A stretch of DNA of 64,000 nucleotides, from positions 186,001-250,000 of the forward strand of contig JAJTUP010000036.1 of assembly GCA_021399435.1 (NCBI GenBank). Direction: 5' to 3'. The position numbers were made by a program, and so were the translations under genes. Position 1 is the stretch's first letter; every line of letters begins with the position of its first letter. This document shows, one piece after another, positions 22,169 through 34,126 of the stretch. Source of the DNA: Diaporthe sp. PMI_573. Taxonomy: Eukaryota > Ascomycota > Sordariomycetes > Diaporthales > Diaporthaceae. The notes beneath the pieces were generated by a model. The model saw nothing but the letters and a program-made list of their open reading frames with translations, had not been told where the DNA came from and searched no databases.

Positions 22169-24315
22169 TTACAAGGTATCTATTGACTCGGACTTCTGCA
22201 TCTCGTGCTTGGTCCACTCCTCCAAGCCGCCCTTCGCTACAATATCCTGCAAGTTGGCGGCAAACTCGCCAACCTTCTCCTCCCAGCGGTCACCATTCTC
22301 GCCCTCCTGCACCTCGACGGTACTTCGTGCGACGTCCCACGTCAGCGTCCAGCCCGTCCGCCGTGTCGGCGTCTTCTCATCGCGGGTGAAAGTCGCGCGG
22401 AGGCGCTCGATGAGGCGCGGGACCTCCAGGCCAAGGAGCGCATTGTTGATGCTGTTCCGCGAGAAGATGTTTCCGAAGCTGCCCGACACGACGAGTGGTA
22501 TCTGCTTGGCCAGGATCGCCGTCGCGGCTTGTTCTCTCGAGGAGCCGCAGCCAAAGTTGAATCCTGAGACGAGGATGTCGTTTGGCTTGGCCACTGAGCC
22601 AAAGTTGGGATCATAGTTTGACATGCAGACTTGTGCCATGCCCTCTTTTGTGATGTCATCCTGGTAAGTGTACTTACCGGGGTAGATGTTATCAGTATCG
22701 AGGTTGTCCATATCGCAGAAAACGATCTCGCCGGTGATCTTCTCCGGGAAGCCAGGGAGGATCTGAGTCGTGGCCTTTGCAGTATCATCACCCACAGAAG
22801 ACTCGACCCGGTCGATCAGTGACTCAAGCTGTTCCAGAGCGTTGCTAAGCTCGCTTTCTGCGGTGGCAGGTCGACCAGTACCATAGCCGTATTCCACACC
22901 AGAGTAGTTCTCTGGGATCTGAAATTCGCCTGTACCTGATATGGTGCCATTGAGGGCGCTGGCGGCTACAACCTCAGGGCTAGCAAGGTAGGCGAGAGCA
23001 TCTCGAGAGCCCATGCGCCCCTTGAAGTTGCGATTCGAAGCGGAGATTCCCACCTCGCCGGGTTCCAAAAGACCAGTCCCCAGTCCGATACAAGGTCCAC
23101 ACGAGGCCGGGAGTGGGATACTCCCAGCTTCGAGCAGTGTCTGCCAGTCGCCCTTATCTTCAGCGTACTCCTGCTCACGAAGTGAAGCCGCCGCGACGTA
23201 CATCTTGACACCGTCTGCGATCTTAGGCGTCTTGCCGCCGTTAGCCTTTGCGGCGTCCTTGAACACCTTGGCGGCTGCAGCAAGATCAGAGGCTCTGGAG
23301 TTGGTGCAGGACACGATGTACGCCTTGTCGACCTTGATCTTCTTTGGCGCGAGCTCGCCAAGAGGTGTCGAGATCTTGACCGAGTTAGGGCCCGAGATGT
23401 ACGGCGACAGGGTAGAGAGGGCTGTTAAGCATGCGAGGTTAGAACATCTCCGCAGTAAGGTCGTTCCAAGTTCAGAACCATACCATTGCAGAAAGCGCAG
23501 ACCGCTCTGTTGACATGTTGCTGATTGTGAGTCTGTTGTCCACCGAAATACTAGCCATCGTCTCCTCGGAGCCGGTGAACTCGACCGCATGGTTGAGTAC
23601 GTCGCTGTTGAACAGGCCGCAGAGCGCAACTATAACGTCTTTTCCAGTAACTCCCGGAGGTAATGTCCCTGTAAGAGTGACCTGCGCAACGGGAGGGATT
23701 TGGCCAAAGCACTGATACCACCATACATATTGCTGTGGCTGTCCGATGCCACGCACAGTGTGCCTGGCCAGACAAAAAGCTCCTCAACCTGCCGAGGTGT
23801 GTTAGCATACAACAATACAGCCTGCATTTCATGCCATTGAAAACACTCACCATGACCTGGTGACCAATCGAGTAGCCAGCGGGGAAGAAGACAACGCCAT
23901 GCTTCCTTGCAAACGCCTCGATCTGTTCATATTTCTTCAAATTGGACTCGGTCTTGTTCTGCACATCGTGATCGAGGGCGAAAACCATCTGGCTGGGGTC
24001 CTTAACCCGGGTGGCACCCATGGACATGAACTTCTTCGCGATGGGCCAGGTGTTGTCGTGGGACATACACCGGTAGGGCTCGATCTGTACGTAGTCGCCG
24101 CTCCGGACGAGCTTTCCCTCCGGGAGACCGACGGCATGGCGCTGGACGATTTTCTCTGTTAGGGTCTGTGGTGTCTTCTATTCGGCTGAGATATCTGCGA
24201 AGGAGAATTCGGGTGCGTGGACTTGTGCAAATGTGGCTCGGCCGGAAGGTATCGTCCTCGTCAGGCGACGGTATGAAAGCTGGTGGGACGCTGTGCGCGG
24301 GAGCCGTTGACTCAT
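22169..24315 (-). pseudogene. lysF: Homoaconitase (Lys4/LysF) pseudogene
   Basis: Homoaconitase is the mitochondrial 4Fe-4S enzyme of the alpha-aminoadipate lysine pathway. The 5' part from ATG 24315 reads like a mitochondrial leader (MSQRLPRTASHQL), then meets an in-frame TAG just before [13 protein letters not shown]. The sequence continues well ([20 protein letters not shown]), crosses an intact intron (GTGAGT...GGCAG) and reaches [10 protein letters not shown]. There about 25 expected residues (RTDAA and ATGQTWW region) are lost and the frame shifts before [12 protein letters not shown]. Roughly 70 more residues are missing after [11 protein letters not shown]. From [14 protein letters not shown] to the end (22169) it is nearly complete, with [20 protein letters not shown] and [13 protein letters not shown]. 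An active gene is therefore expected elsewhere. A diverged functional paralogue is less likely. Confidence 0.75.
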
Positions 24316-25178
24316 TACACTCGGAAACGAGACGCGGTTGTTGGCCCGGCAGAGGGACCGAGCCCATGCAGCGTTCGCAACCTGATAGGAATCAGTCTAT
24401 GGTAAGCGATCAATTGGCATCGGCAAGTCACTTGCTGCTCTGTGCGACATGGCAAGCAAAGGTTGGAGCGCAGTGCGCTCGAGGAATTGTCAAATTCGTT
24501 GACAGTGGGACCGTTCAATGCATGAGTGGTTGCCGATGACGGCACCCTGTCGGCCTCTATCGATAGGGCTCACATAACCGGTCCCGTCGAGGACGGGTCG
24601 CTTGACAGGACTTCGCGCATGCGCCGGTGGTCGGCCAGCAAGCGCAACTCGCGGCAAACCGCCAAATCAGGCGGTTCCTCCAGCGACACAGCAGCCGCGA
24701 AGGTCGATTCAATTACAAATCGCAGTCAGACACAACGGGCGACTGTGGTAGCAAAGGACGTCACACAGGGGACGGCTGTATGCAATGCCACGCGACACAG
24801 ACACCAGAGATGCGCATCTGTGAGTGGGCGGCTTCATTGTCTCCCTGTGCAATCCTGCGCATCCTGCTCACCCGGGCTGTCAGGCAGTCAGGGTGGGACT
24901 GGCGAAAATGTCGCTTGCTTAAGCGCCGCGGTGGTGAGGAGCAGAGATCCCTGCGCAGCGTGCGCCGGCCGACTCAGCTGTGTCCACACTGGCTCAGCCG
25001 CAGCTCCGCCCCCTGCGCTGCCGGCGTTGATCGGTTGCACTGCCGGACGGCAGCGAGGGGTTGGGGTTTTGCTCGCCTGGGCTGCTGGGCTGGTGCTCGA
25101 GGGGGGGTCGGAAAATAGAACGGGCTACTGCTCGCCGTGTCGACTCGGCAGGAGCTATATTCGGCTCACCTCCCATGT

Positions 25179-25229
25179 GATGATGATGATTATGCTGATG
25201 ATGATGATTATGCTGATGATGATGGTGCC
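25179..25229 (+). repeat. GAT microsatellite with 18-bp higher-order unit
   Basis: Runs of GATGATGATGAT are interrupted by TATGCT, giving an 18-bp unit repeated about 2.6 times. It lies in non-coding DNA. Confidence 0.85.
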
Positions 25230-27144
25230 AATGATGTTGAAGGTGAAGCCACTGGTGCTGGGGCCTGTGGGTGGCAGTCTGGGTTTTCGGATTCGGTTAC
25301 TGAAAATGCCATACCGGTCTGAGCACGGCCATCGGACGATCCCAAGTTGACAGGACTAACTGCACAGTACCTTGTCCCTGGTCTACCCACATAGCTTCTT
25401 GTCTAGTCTATCGTGCAACGTCCGCTTGTTCGCTCGGCTCGGCGCGCGTGTTGAAGGTTCGGAATGCCTCTCACCGCCCGTTGGCTGGCAGGCTGTGCGC
25501 ATGGATAGCCACGAACGACGTTCGTGAAATAACATTTTTGCGGCACCTGCTGCGTTTACGAGATGTGGCTTCTGATGACTGGCCGTCTTCATTCAGCATG
25601 GCCTGCGCAGGTGGATTGGTGGGCTGGAGGACTGGTGCACAACAACAACAAAAAAAAAAAGTCAAATCTCAGATCGGTAAGGTCCCAGACTGCCCAATGC
25701 GGCCCCGTCCCCATTGAGTACGGACCTCGGCGTTGTCAGCGCGGCCTCTGCCCGTCCAAAGCCGGGACCACATCTCACACTGCACGGAGCACGGATGAAT
25801 TGGCATGATACCTCAAGGGCAACGCAGTGGAAGTCTCAGATGCTTCTAGGTGCAATATCAGCCCTCAAAAGGCCGCCACCTCAACTGTCCAGCAACGTGG
25901 TACACATCAACTGGCTGTCTGGACCATCTGCTGTTGGAATTGGCCCTGGAGGAGGGAGGCGGATGTCGATCAAGGCTGAACAACCAGCCCTTTGTTTGTT
26001 GAAGTTGGTGCTGTGTCACCCGGCCGCATCCAGACGTGGCCCACCAAGGAGAGCCCGCCCGTGCTTGGGTGCTCTGCACATCATACGGTAGATCGCTGCT
26101 GTGTCCTCTCGATGATGGCCGCCGCCACCGAGCTTGATTTGAAATTTGAAATTCACCTGTGGTTCTGGCCTTGCTGACCCCAAAGTTGCTCTCCAGGGAC
26201 GGCCGACCCCAGACAGGAGAGAGGCAAAGAGGGTCAGTCAGGCCCGTTGATGGTAGGATTCATACTGTAGTAATCAGTCCAGTCCTGAAGAATCCTTCCG
26301 GCGGTAGGACTGCAACCCTGCGCATGCCCAACCGAGTTTGGCTGCTCACCCTGAAATTGGCCCTGGAGACAGTCCCGTCGACGAGGTCATCCCACCACGA
26401 GGGAGCGAGAGGAGAGCGAGCAGGTGTGAGGGAGGTAAAAGTCGTGGCAAATTGCCGAGGCATCACCTTGACCCCATCTGCCCCTTCGTCCTTCATCAGG
26501 CGTCAGGGTCACCAGGAATAAGATGCATTTGCACCACAGTCCAGCCCTAGCACCGCCGTTGCAACCCTACCGCGCTGGCCTAGCTGGCGGCCCAAGGACT
26601 GGCTGGTCCCGGCCGTGCATGCAGCACACCTGCATGTGGTGTACTAGTGTACTGCTACTGGAGAACACCCACGCTGAGACACAGTCGGCTAGGACCCACG
26701 CCTCGGATAAGCTCGCGCTCAGCCCTGTCTCGACGGCTGCTGGCGAGGGAGACGGTGACGCGGGTGAAAGAGTACAACAAGACAAAGAAAGCGTGTTCCT
26801 CGTGTCGTAGCGCTGCAAGTTTGTGTGTGCTGCATTGCCAGGCGGGTGGGTTGTCCTGGGTGTCCTGGTTGTCTTGAGTCCTAAGTCAATGTCGGCGGAG
26901 TCAAAATAAAATAATATAAAAAAAAAAGTCTTGACCCTTTCCCTCAGCCACATTGGTGCGGTGCAGTGCAGCCCTCGTGTGCTGCGAGCAAGTGGGACGC
27001 GCAACGGTACAACAGTACAAACTGTACGACGGTTGGTGGTAGACTGACTACAAATCTAGAACTACACTAGAACGTAGGACTCAGCTTGTTGGTGCTTAGT
27101 CCTTGTCGTTGGCATTATTCACACGCAAAGTCCTACGTCCCACT

Positions 27145-27177
27145 CCAGTCCCAGTCCCAGTCCCAGTCCCAGTCCCC
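27145..27177 (+). repeat. CCCAGT hexamer repeat
   Basis: About five copies of the hexamer CCCAGT occur in tandem in the region upstream of the Hsp70-like gene. Confidence 0.85.
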
Positions 27178-27950
27178 GGTCTGAGGCCCCGTCTCCCAAT
27201 CCCAGTCCAGTCCCAATTCACCCCGTCCTGCCGGGCCAGCACCAGCGACGAACTGCCAATATCTCTTGTCACCAGCCAACGAGACACACACACACACAAG
27301 CGCCCGCGCCCACACACGCAATTACAAGCCACAAGTCACGCAGGCGAGCGGTCAAGGCCTTTATCTACCCAACAACCAGCCCAATTCAAGCCGACCCGGA
27401 CGACATACCGGAACATTGCTGGAAGCGGAAAGTCGTCGCAAAGAAAGGCAGACAACAGCAGCCCGTCCCCGTTGCGGATCCGAGCACTTGTCTATTGCGA
27501 GACAGCCTTTGCCTGCTCTCTTTTTTTTTCTATTTCCAAAATCTACATGCTCCTTTTTTGCTTTGGGTGCAGACAGGGCCATCCATACATACCCCTGCGA
27601 CGGACGACGACAGCCTTGGCCTGTGCCTGACTGCTGTCATCAGAGGTCACCCAAAAGTCCTCCCGCCCATAAGGTTCACAGGCAGGCGAGAGTCACGGTC
27701 CTGAGACGGGACAGCACACTCACGAGGACCTGAAGCGGCTGCCTCATGCACGGCGCGGCAGTCAGCCCAGCCGTACCGCAACTGCAACTGCTGCAGCAAA
27801 CTGTAGCTGCAACGGCAACGCGCCCGCAGCGAAGCAGTCCTGCATCTGTCTAATTTCTCACTCGCCCTCCTCCTCTTCCCATCCCCTTGCAATCCTACGC
27901 CCTCGACTCTCTCGCCCGCTCTCGCTCACCCACAACCAAACACCGAAAAT

Positions 27951-27978
27951 CCAACCCAACCCAACCCAACCCAACCCC
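27951..27978 (+). repeat. CCAAC pentamer repeat
   Basis: Five copies of CCAAC stand in tandem about 360 bp upstream of the Hsp70-like start. They are not the TTAGGG telomere unit. Confidence 0.85.
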
Positions 27979-28340
27979 AGCCCCAGCGGCAGCGGCAGCA
28001 GCCTAAACCATCCTGAGCGAAGAACAAGGACAGACACACAATATTACCACCTAACCTACTTTTACCGTCGCCCTCATACACTGCCGACCCTGTTCGTTCC
28101 CTTTGGCCTTTGGGCCCTATCCTGTCCTGTCTCTTGTCCTGTCCTGGCTGTCCTAGCTCACAACACACACACCACGCACACTACCACACCCCCCCCCTTC
28201 TTCCCTCGCTTCCCGCATCCTACTCCCCCGTCTTTGGGCTGGGCGGCTGAATCGTGCCACCCTTAGGTTTCGTCCCTTTTAAGATTTAATACAGCACCCC
28301 CCGCCGCTCTTTTAAACCGTTCCTGCATTCCTCCCTCCTT

Positions 28341-31009
28341 ATGAGCTCTCTGAATTCCCGCTTGAAACAGCTTGGCTTTGCGAAACGCAAATCGAGTGCC
28401 AGCATCCAGTCGCCAGACCTATCGCAGAGCCAGAGTCGCACCCCCCCGCCGCAGGGCTCGTCCCAATCGTCCACCCACAACAGCACTCCCCCATCCCACG
28501 TCCGACCCGCCGGCCAAGCTCCCTCCATTGCCTCCAACTCCTCGCAGCAGTCCCTGCCCCAGATGAACCACCCCGGCCAAGGGCAGCGGCCACCGAGCTA
28601 CACGGCTGGATATCCTGGTGGGTACCCTCCTCCGCCCACCCTCAACCTTCCCCTCCCCCTCCCCCCCCTCTACTGCGCCATCTCCAGGGCCCCCCTCTCC
28701 CGAGCCCCCAAACTTATTAATTCCGCTACCCATCAACCCAACCCAAACCCAACCGAACCTGGCCCAGTCATCTGTATACAATACACCGAGCTGCCCCCAC
28801 CCTCGCCATCGCCATCTCCACCAACCTATTTCTCTTGACTGACACCGGCCCGCCACGCAATACAGGACAAGCTCGCACTCCTCCCACCCAGATGGTAGGC
28901 GGCCCTCCACCCATCAACACAGGAGCTCCCCCCGTCGCCGGTTACCCCCCTCAGCTACCACCAATGCAAGGCGGCCCGCCAGTCGCCGGAGGCCCGCCAG
29001 GCTATACTGGCGGTGCCGGAGGCTACGGCCCTCCCCCGAGCCAGAACCTTCCGACCGCTACATACACCAGACCGGCTGCCGAGGTCGAGGGCAACAGCAG
29101 GAGCAAGGCGCAACTGATTGTTGGCATTGATTTTGTAAGGAAGACGCGCGCCCCACACGGGCAAGTCGCGAAGCCCACCCCGCTGACCCAAGCTCCCAGG
29201 GCACGACCTTCTCCGGTGTCGCATTTGCATTCGCAACAAATAACGAGGCAAAAGAGGACATCATCACAGAATGGCCAGGGGCCGGATCATACACCAAGCA
29301 AAAGGTAAGCCACAGGCCACAAGCCAACTTGCTGACGCCGACCTACCTGCCAGCTGACACACCCCCTCTAGATTCCCACCGTGCTCTACTACGACCAATA
29401 CCAAAAAGTTGTCGGCTGGGGCCCCGATATCGCCGATGCCCTCGCCCCAACAGGGTACCCGAAGCCAGGAGTGCAAAAGGTGGAATGGTTTAAGCTGCAG
29501 CTGATGCTTTCCGGCAACACCTATATCGACCCTATCAACCTGCCGCCTCTGCCACCAGGGAAGTCCGAGATCGATGTCGCCGCAGATTACCTCTTTAAGC
29601 TCCGCCAGGCCATGCGGGCGGCCCTGCAGAAGACCTTGGGTGAAGTCTTTAACCGAGAGGAGCGCAACATTCGCTACTACCTGACGGTGCCTGCTATCTG
29701 GAACGACGCTGGCAAGGCCGCCACGAGAGCTGCTGCCATCCAGGCCGGCTTCCTCCGAGACGAAAACGACAACCGCTTGACCCTGGTATCCGAGCCCGAG
29801 GCCGCTGCGCTCTTCTGTGCAAAGACCGGTCTCCTCAACCTTAAGGTTCACGACGCCCTGCTTATCGTGGACTGCGGTGGTGGTACAGTCGACTTGATCG
29901 CGTACGAGGTCGAAGACGAAAACCCTTTTACGGTGGCTGAGTGCACAGCCGGTTCCGGAGATTCTTGCGGTTCGACCGCCCTGAACCGCAACTTCAGCAA
30001 CATATTGAGGACCAAGATTAGGAAGATGAAGCTACCGGATGGATCCAAGACCGCCGGCCGCGTGTACGCCAAGTGCATCATGGACTTCGAGAACCGGATC
30101 AAGGCAGATTTCCGCAACAACGGGCAAAAGTGGGCCGTGGATGTGGGCATTGAGGCCGAGTTCCCCGAGGCTGGTATCGAGGAGGGTTACATGACGTTCA
30201 CGAATGAGGAGATCTTGCAGTGCTTCGAGCCCGTGGTTAACCGCATTCTCGAGCTTGTGCGCAACCAGATCATCGCGATCCAGGCGCAGAACCGCGCACT
30301 GCAGAACATCTTGGTTGTCGGTGGCTTCGGTGCCTCCGAGTACCTCTTCCAACAAATCAAGCTGCACGTGCCCCCTCAATTCCAGTCCAAGGTCGTGCGG
30401 CCCATGGACTCGGTTGCGGCTATTGTCAAGGGTGCCGTCACTGCCGGTATCACCGAGCGTGTCATCACTCACCGTATCGCACGAAGACACTACCTCATGG
30501 CCACCCTGCAGCCATTCAAGGAGGGTTACCACCCAGAGGCATACCGTGTGCCGTCGCTTGACGGCAAGGACCGATGTAAATTCACGCGGCAGATCTTCGT
30601 GCAAAAGGGTCAAAAGGTCAAGATCGGAGAGCCCGTTAAGGTCTCTTTCTTCCGCCAAGTCGCACCCGGAGCGACGCTCATGTACGAAGACATCCTGTAT
30701 GCTTGTGACGACGACGTTTGTCCCGAGTACACTAAGGATCCTCGTAAGTCCCCTTGTTCCCTCCCCAAGCAAATATTGACGAAGCGTACGTTGCTAATTC
30801 TGTCCACAGGCATCAAGGAGGTCGTCACACTCACTTCGGATCTCTCACGCAAGAATCTCGAGAAGGACTTCGAGCGCATGGACACACCGCAAGGCACATT
30901 TTACCGCGTGTACTTTGACATCTACCTCACACTGGACGGTTCAGAGTTCAGCGCCGAGCTAGTCTGCCAGGGCGAGGTTATGGGCCGTTGCAGGGCGAGG
31001 TTCAGATAG
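28341..31009 (+). CDS. Hsp70-like ATPase (HSPA12-type) with Pro/Gln-rich N-terminus
   Basis: This is an actin/Hsp70-fold ATPase of the fungal HSPA12-like group, whose cellular roles are mostly unknown. Five exons are inferred: 28341-28617, 28866-29134, 29200-29304, 29372-30743 and 30810-31009, with matching phases, giving 740 residues. Residues 1-170 are low-complexity Ser/Pro/Gln/Gly. The ATPase starts with GIDFGTTFSGVAFAF (phosphate-1), followed by LLIVDCGGGTVDL (phosphate-2) and LVVGGFGASEYL (adenosine loop). The C-terminal part lacks a recognisable canonical Hsp70 substrate domain and the EEVD tail. No signal peptide was seen, so it is probably cytosolic. The 5' flank is long and pyrimidine-rich. 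Confidence 0.88.
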
Positions 31010-32187
31010 AGGGGTCGGTAGCATGGGCTTAGTTAGTGACGATTTCCCGAAATCTGACGAGAGAAGAGGCAAAACATCTGGAATGTGGGTTTTCTCGTGT
31101 CGTCAACGTTATTGGGAGGATTCGATTTTGGTTTCTGCTTTTGAAAGGCCCTCCCACTGGCTGAGGCGATTGATACCACGACCGCAGACATATGACCATC
31201 TACATACAACACATGAAAAATAAGAGACGAGTGTGGTGGGAAGCGAGACCATGGAGGTTTATAGCAGCAGACAGCGCATTAGATGTCTAGTCTAATTTTG
31301 TAGTAAAGGAGCATTGAATCATGAAGAAGCTCAACAGCATTCCTGATATTCACACAATGAGGGCTCTTGAGTAGGGACATACCACTGATTGCCGTTCCAG
31401 CTTAGTAGAGGAACTCAAAGAATACAAATAGTCCAATACCACCCGTTTCAGGTGGTCTAGCATGCCTCTCATGTTGCAAGACTCTGCAATGGGTGGACTT
31501 GTTGACCTAGGTACATAAATGTATGATGATATTGTGGCACAGACCGGCCCATTACAAGCAAAGTACCTAGACATCTAGGTACAATGTGTGTCTTGCTCGG
31601 GCCTGATTGTAGATAGCTTCTTAATTGGATGCCCGAATGAAACTGTGATGGATGATGTTTGATTGAGCTACATATACTTTTGCCTGACATCTGCATATTT
31701 TAGTCTGAAGGAACGTTGCTGAGTCCCGTTACAGCTTAAATGGGAATAGTCTGATTGATCTCTTGCATAAGATGTGGGTTTTGTTCTCGTGAAGTATTCC
31801 CAGCAATACATCAAGTGAGAAACCTTGAACACCGCATGAAGTGGCGCAAAACACGTTGATTCATATGTTTTGCCCTCATAAGCTCGGGAAAGATAGTTCT
31901 TCGATCTGTTTGAGGGGTAAGGTGACAAATTGTGTTGGACCACCAAATCAGAATACTCGAGGAATTTACTATTGGGTCGAGGTTGTTATAACCCCGCAAG
32001 CCGAGCCGGTGCAGAGACTTCATAGATCATCAGAGTAGTGTAGGTACATCTCAATAGCTTAGTGCTATCTTCATATCTCCTATTTGCCATTTACAAACAC
32101 ACAAGATCACTCAACGCCTTCAGGGCTTGGGGAAGCCTCAGCAGTCGGCAACAGACCATATCCTGCATTAGACCCCTCGCGCCATCT
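31010..32187. other. Convergent intergenic region with dispersed repeat
   Basis: This AT-richer stretch between the Hsp70-like (+) and arginine deiminase (-) 3' ends has no gene I can support. It holds copy B of the 47-bp dispersed repeat and several TACCTAG/CTAGGTAC motifs (about 31507-31585), which suggests remnants of a mobile or repeated element. Confidence 0.45.
31388..31434 (-). repeat. Dispersed 47-bp repeat, copy B
   Basis: Its reverse complement matches 5347-5393 at 45 of 47 bases, so the two copies are inverted and about 26 kb apart. Similarity fades quickly on both sides. Confidence 0.75.
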
Positions 32188-34017
32188 TCACGCCCACCAC
32201 ACAAGGTCCGTCTGGCGCAGCGTGTTCGATCCGCAGTGGACTTCTCCCCCGCCGACGTGGTGACTCAGATAGTCGTCCACATATGTGATACTCATGCCCG
32301 CCCTCGCGTATGCGGCCTCGACGGCCTGGGCCAGAATGTCGCCGCCGTCGATAACGGGGCCAAAGGGTTTGGGGCAGACGTAGGTCTTGCCGATGACGAT
32401 GCCGTTGATGGACCCCGGGTGGAGGGAGCCGACTTGATATTCACCCGGGCGGAGGTCCTCGACGTGCGGTGGTAGACCGTCCCCGAAGCTGAAACCAAAA
32501 CCGCTGCCGCCAAGGATGCTCGACTGGAACAGGCTGGGCACGGATATGACGTCCTTCGGGTCGAGAGGGATTTCTTCCAAGAGTGTCTTCAGGTTCGCGT
32601 CGATGTGCTTCTGGACGTACTCGTTCACGGTGGTGAAGTTGGTATCGGCCAGAGTCTGGTCGATGGTATTATTGGACCCGGCCTCCGCCCCGGCTCCGGT
32701 GAAGGTGACGGTAGCAAGACCACCGTGGCCCGCAGCCGAGGCCTTCTTGAGCAGATCGATAGCAGACTTGGTATCAGAGATGGAGATGGTAAAGCCAAGC
32801 TCGTTGTCATAAGGCAGGAATTGGACAAACTCATCGACATGCCCAATGATCAACCATCCGGTCTCCAGAATCAACGGTGTCTGGAGCCTCTGGCCTTGCA
32901 GGAAGTCGAGCATGTTCTTGGCCGGGAGCCTGTCGAAGTGTTTTCCCATAATTATCCGCCCGGCGGGGTACTTGACACCGGACCTGGACGTATAGGGGGG
33001 TATGGTCTCCAGGTTCCCGAAGCTGTTGATCTCACGGTGACCAAAGCCGTCCCCCGTGCCGAGAGGAGGTTGGAAGCCGCCCACACCAGGCCCACGTAGC
33101 TGCTCAAAGATCTGTCGACCACCGGTCCGAGTGGACTGTGCTGAGCGCAACAAAACACGGATAGCGATGGGCCCATTGGGGCCTGGCATGCTGGCGTACG
33201 CAGGCTCGAGGAAGTCCTGGGCCCAGATGTCGTCGGACTGGTTGAAGAGCAACAATGGGTTTGTGACCCCAGCCTTGACGCGGGCCTCGTCGATCTGGCG
33301 GATGAAGTTGGCTTGGATAGGCTCCGAGTTGTTCCCCGCGGTGCTGACGACAGTTTCAACACGCTGCAGGTGCGTGTGTGTCAAGACAGGCGCGATCTGA
33401 AGTGCTACGCTGTCGGCAGCGGTCTGGCTACCGTCGGTGACCTTGAACACAACAGACACAGACCCATTCCAGACACTGGCGTCCTTGACTGGCTCGCGAC
33501 CATCAATACCAAGATTGATGCCTTTCGCAAGCTGGGAAGCGTTGAATATGAATTCCTGGTCCACGAGCCTCCAAGACTCCGTCGCGTTTGGCTTCGAGTC
33601 ATCGTCAAGGACGAAGAGACGAACGCGCTCGTAAGCGGCACGCGGGGTGGCATAGATGTTCGCAACCCCGTCAGAAGACACATTGATCGGCAGGGTTCGA
33701 AGAGGAGCCACAAACTCTGGGGCAAGGAGCAAGTGGCCTGAAGCGTCGCTGCAGGCAGCCAGCTCGTCGTTGCTCAGGGGGTTCCTGTTGTTGTCCGTGT
33801 TGGCGCAGCGACGGGTCTTGTCGCCAATGTTGGGCAGGAACACAGCACCACGCTCGGCGGTCCAGGTGGCCTTCCCAGCAGAGTCCGAAGTGCCTTGGAC
33901 ATCGACGACGCCATCACGGTTGGTATCGGCGCGGATGTCAGGCTTGAAAACTTGCGTGTTGGCGACACTGGTCTGTAAGACTAGACCGATCGCCAAAATA
34001 CCAGCAGAGGTCCACAT
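32188..34017 (-). CDS. Secreted protein-arginine deiminase (PAD family)
   Basis: PADs convert peptidyl-arginine to citrulline with calcium. This intron-free gene encodes 609 residues from ATG 34017, which places a clean signal peptide (MWTSAGILAIGLVLQTSVA) at the N-terminus; an in-frame ATG at 34089 would add 24 residues before it. The TATA box at 34127-34134 would leave almost no leader for the upstream ATG, so 34017 is preferred. Catalytic residues are visible: Asp in IWAQDFLEP (about 268), His and Asp in IIGHVDEF (393, 395) and Cys in GGGEVHCGSNT (595). DTNRDGVVD at 31-39 is a calcium-loop pattern. Several N-x-S/T sites fit secretion. The family is patchy in fungi, and horizontal origin has been discussed for PADs generally. 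Confidence 0.9.
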   Translation of the reverse strand: MWTSAGILAIGLVLQTSVANTQVFKPDIRADTNRDGVVDVQGTSDSAGKATWTAERGAVFLPNIGDKTRRCANTDNNRNPLSNDELAACSDASGHLLLAPEFVAPLRTLPINVSSDGVANIYATPRAAYERVRLFVLDDDSKPNATESWRLVDQEFIFNASQLAKGINLGIDGREPVKDASVWNGSVSVVFKVTDGSQTAADSVALQIAPVLTHTHLQRVETVVSTAGNNSEPIQANFIRQIDEARVKAGVTNPLLLFNQSDDIWAQDFLEPAYASMPGPNGPIAIRVLLRSAQSTRTGGRQIFEQLRGPGVGGFQPPLGTGDGFGHREINSFGNLETIPPYTSRSGVKYPAGRIIMGKHFDRLPAKNMLDFLQGQRLQTPLILETGWLIIGHVDEFVQFLPYDNELGFTISISDTKSAIDLLKKASAAGHGGLATVTFTGAGAEAGSNNTIDQTLADTNFTTVNEYVQKHIDANLKTLLEEIPLDPKDVISVPSLFQSSILGGSGFGFSFGDGLPPHVEDLRPGEYQVGSLHPGSINGIVIGKTYVCPKPFGPVIDGGDILAQAVEAAYARAGMSITYVDDYLSHHVGGGEVHCGSNTLRQTDLVWWA

Positions 34018-34126
34018 GGCTGCTTTGAGTGACGGAAAAAGGCTGTTGGTGAAGGGAATCGAGTGAATGGGAGTTGGGGTGAAGAACATCTGGGGTGAGC
34101 ACCTGTGGAAGAGATATTCGGCACGA

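Larger units (their letters stand above)
24316..28340. other. Gene-poor 4-kb region with microsatellites
   Basis: No supported gene lies between the homoaconitase relic and the Hsp70-like gene. The stretch contains several simple repeats, listed separately. The last kilobase is rich in CT and CA tracts and looks like a long promoter and 5' leader. Open frames such as 24526-25350 are produced by repeats (Met/Ile runs) and are rejected. Confidence 0.5.

Noticed and set aside
21837..22616. 259-codon plus-strand frame
   Set aside because: Its second half is antisense to the well-supported homoaconitase relic; no family match.
23013..23513. Plus-strand frame inside homoaconitase relic
   Set aside because: Antisense shadow of the homoaconitase frame.
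24526..25350. 274-codon plus-strand frame with Met/Ile runs
   Set aside because: The runs come from the GAT microsatellite; the rest is Arg/Cys/Ser-rich noise.
27103..27733. Overlapping plus-strand frames upstream of the Hsp70-like gene
   Set aside because: Built on CCCAGT and CA repeats; better explained as a long promoter and leader.
27951..27978. CCAAC repeats as interstitial telomere
   Set aside because: The unit is not TTAGGG/CCCTAA; a simple pentamer repeat.
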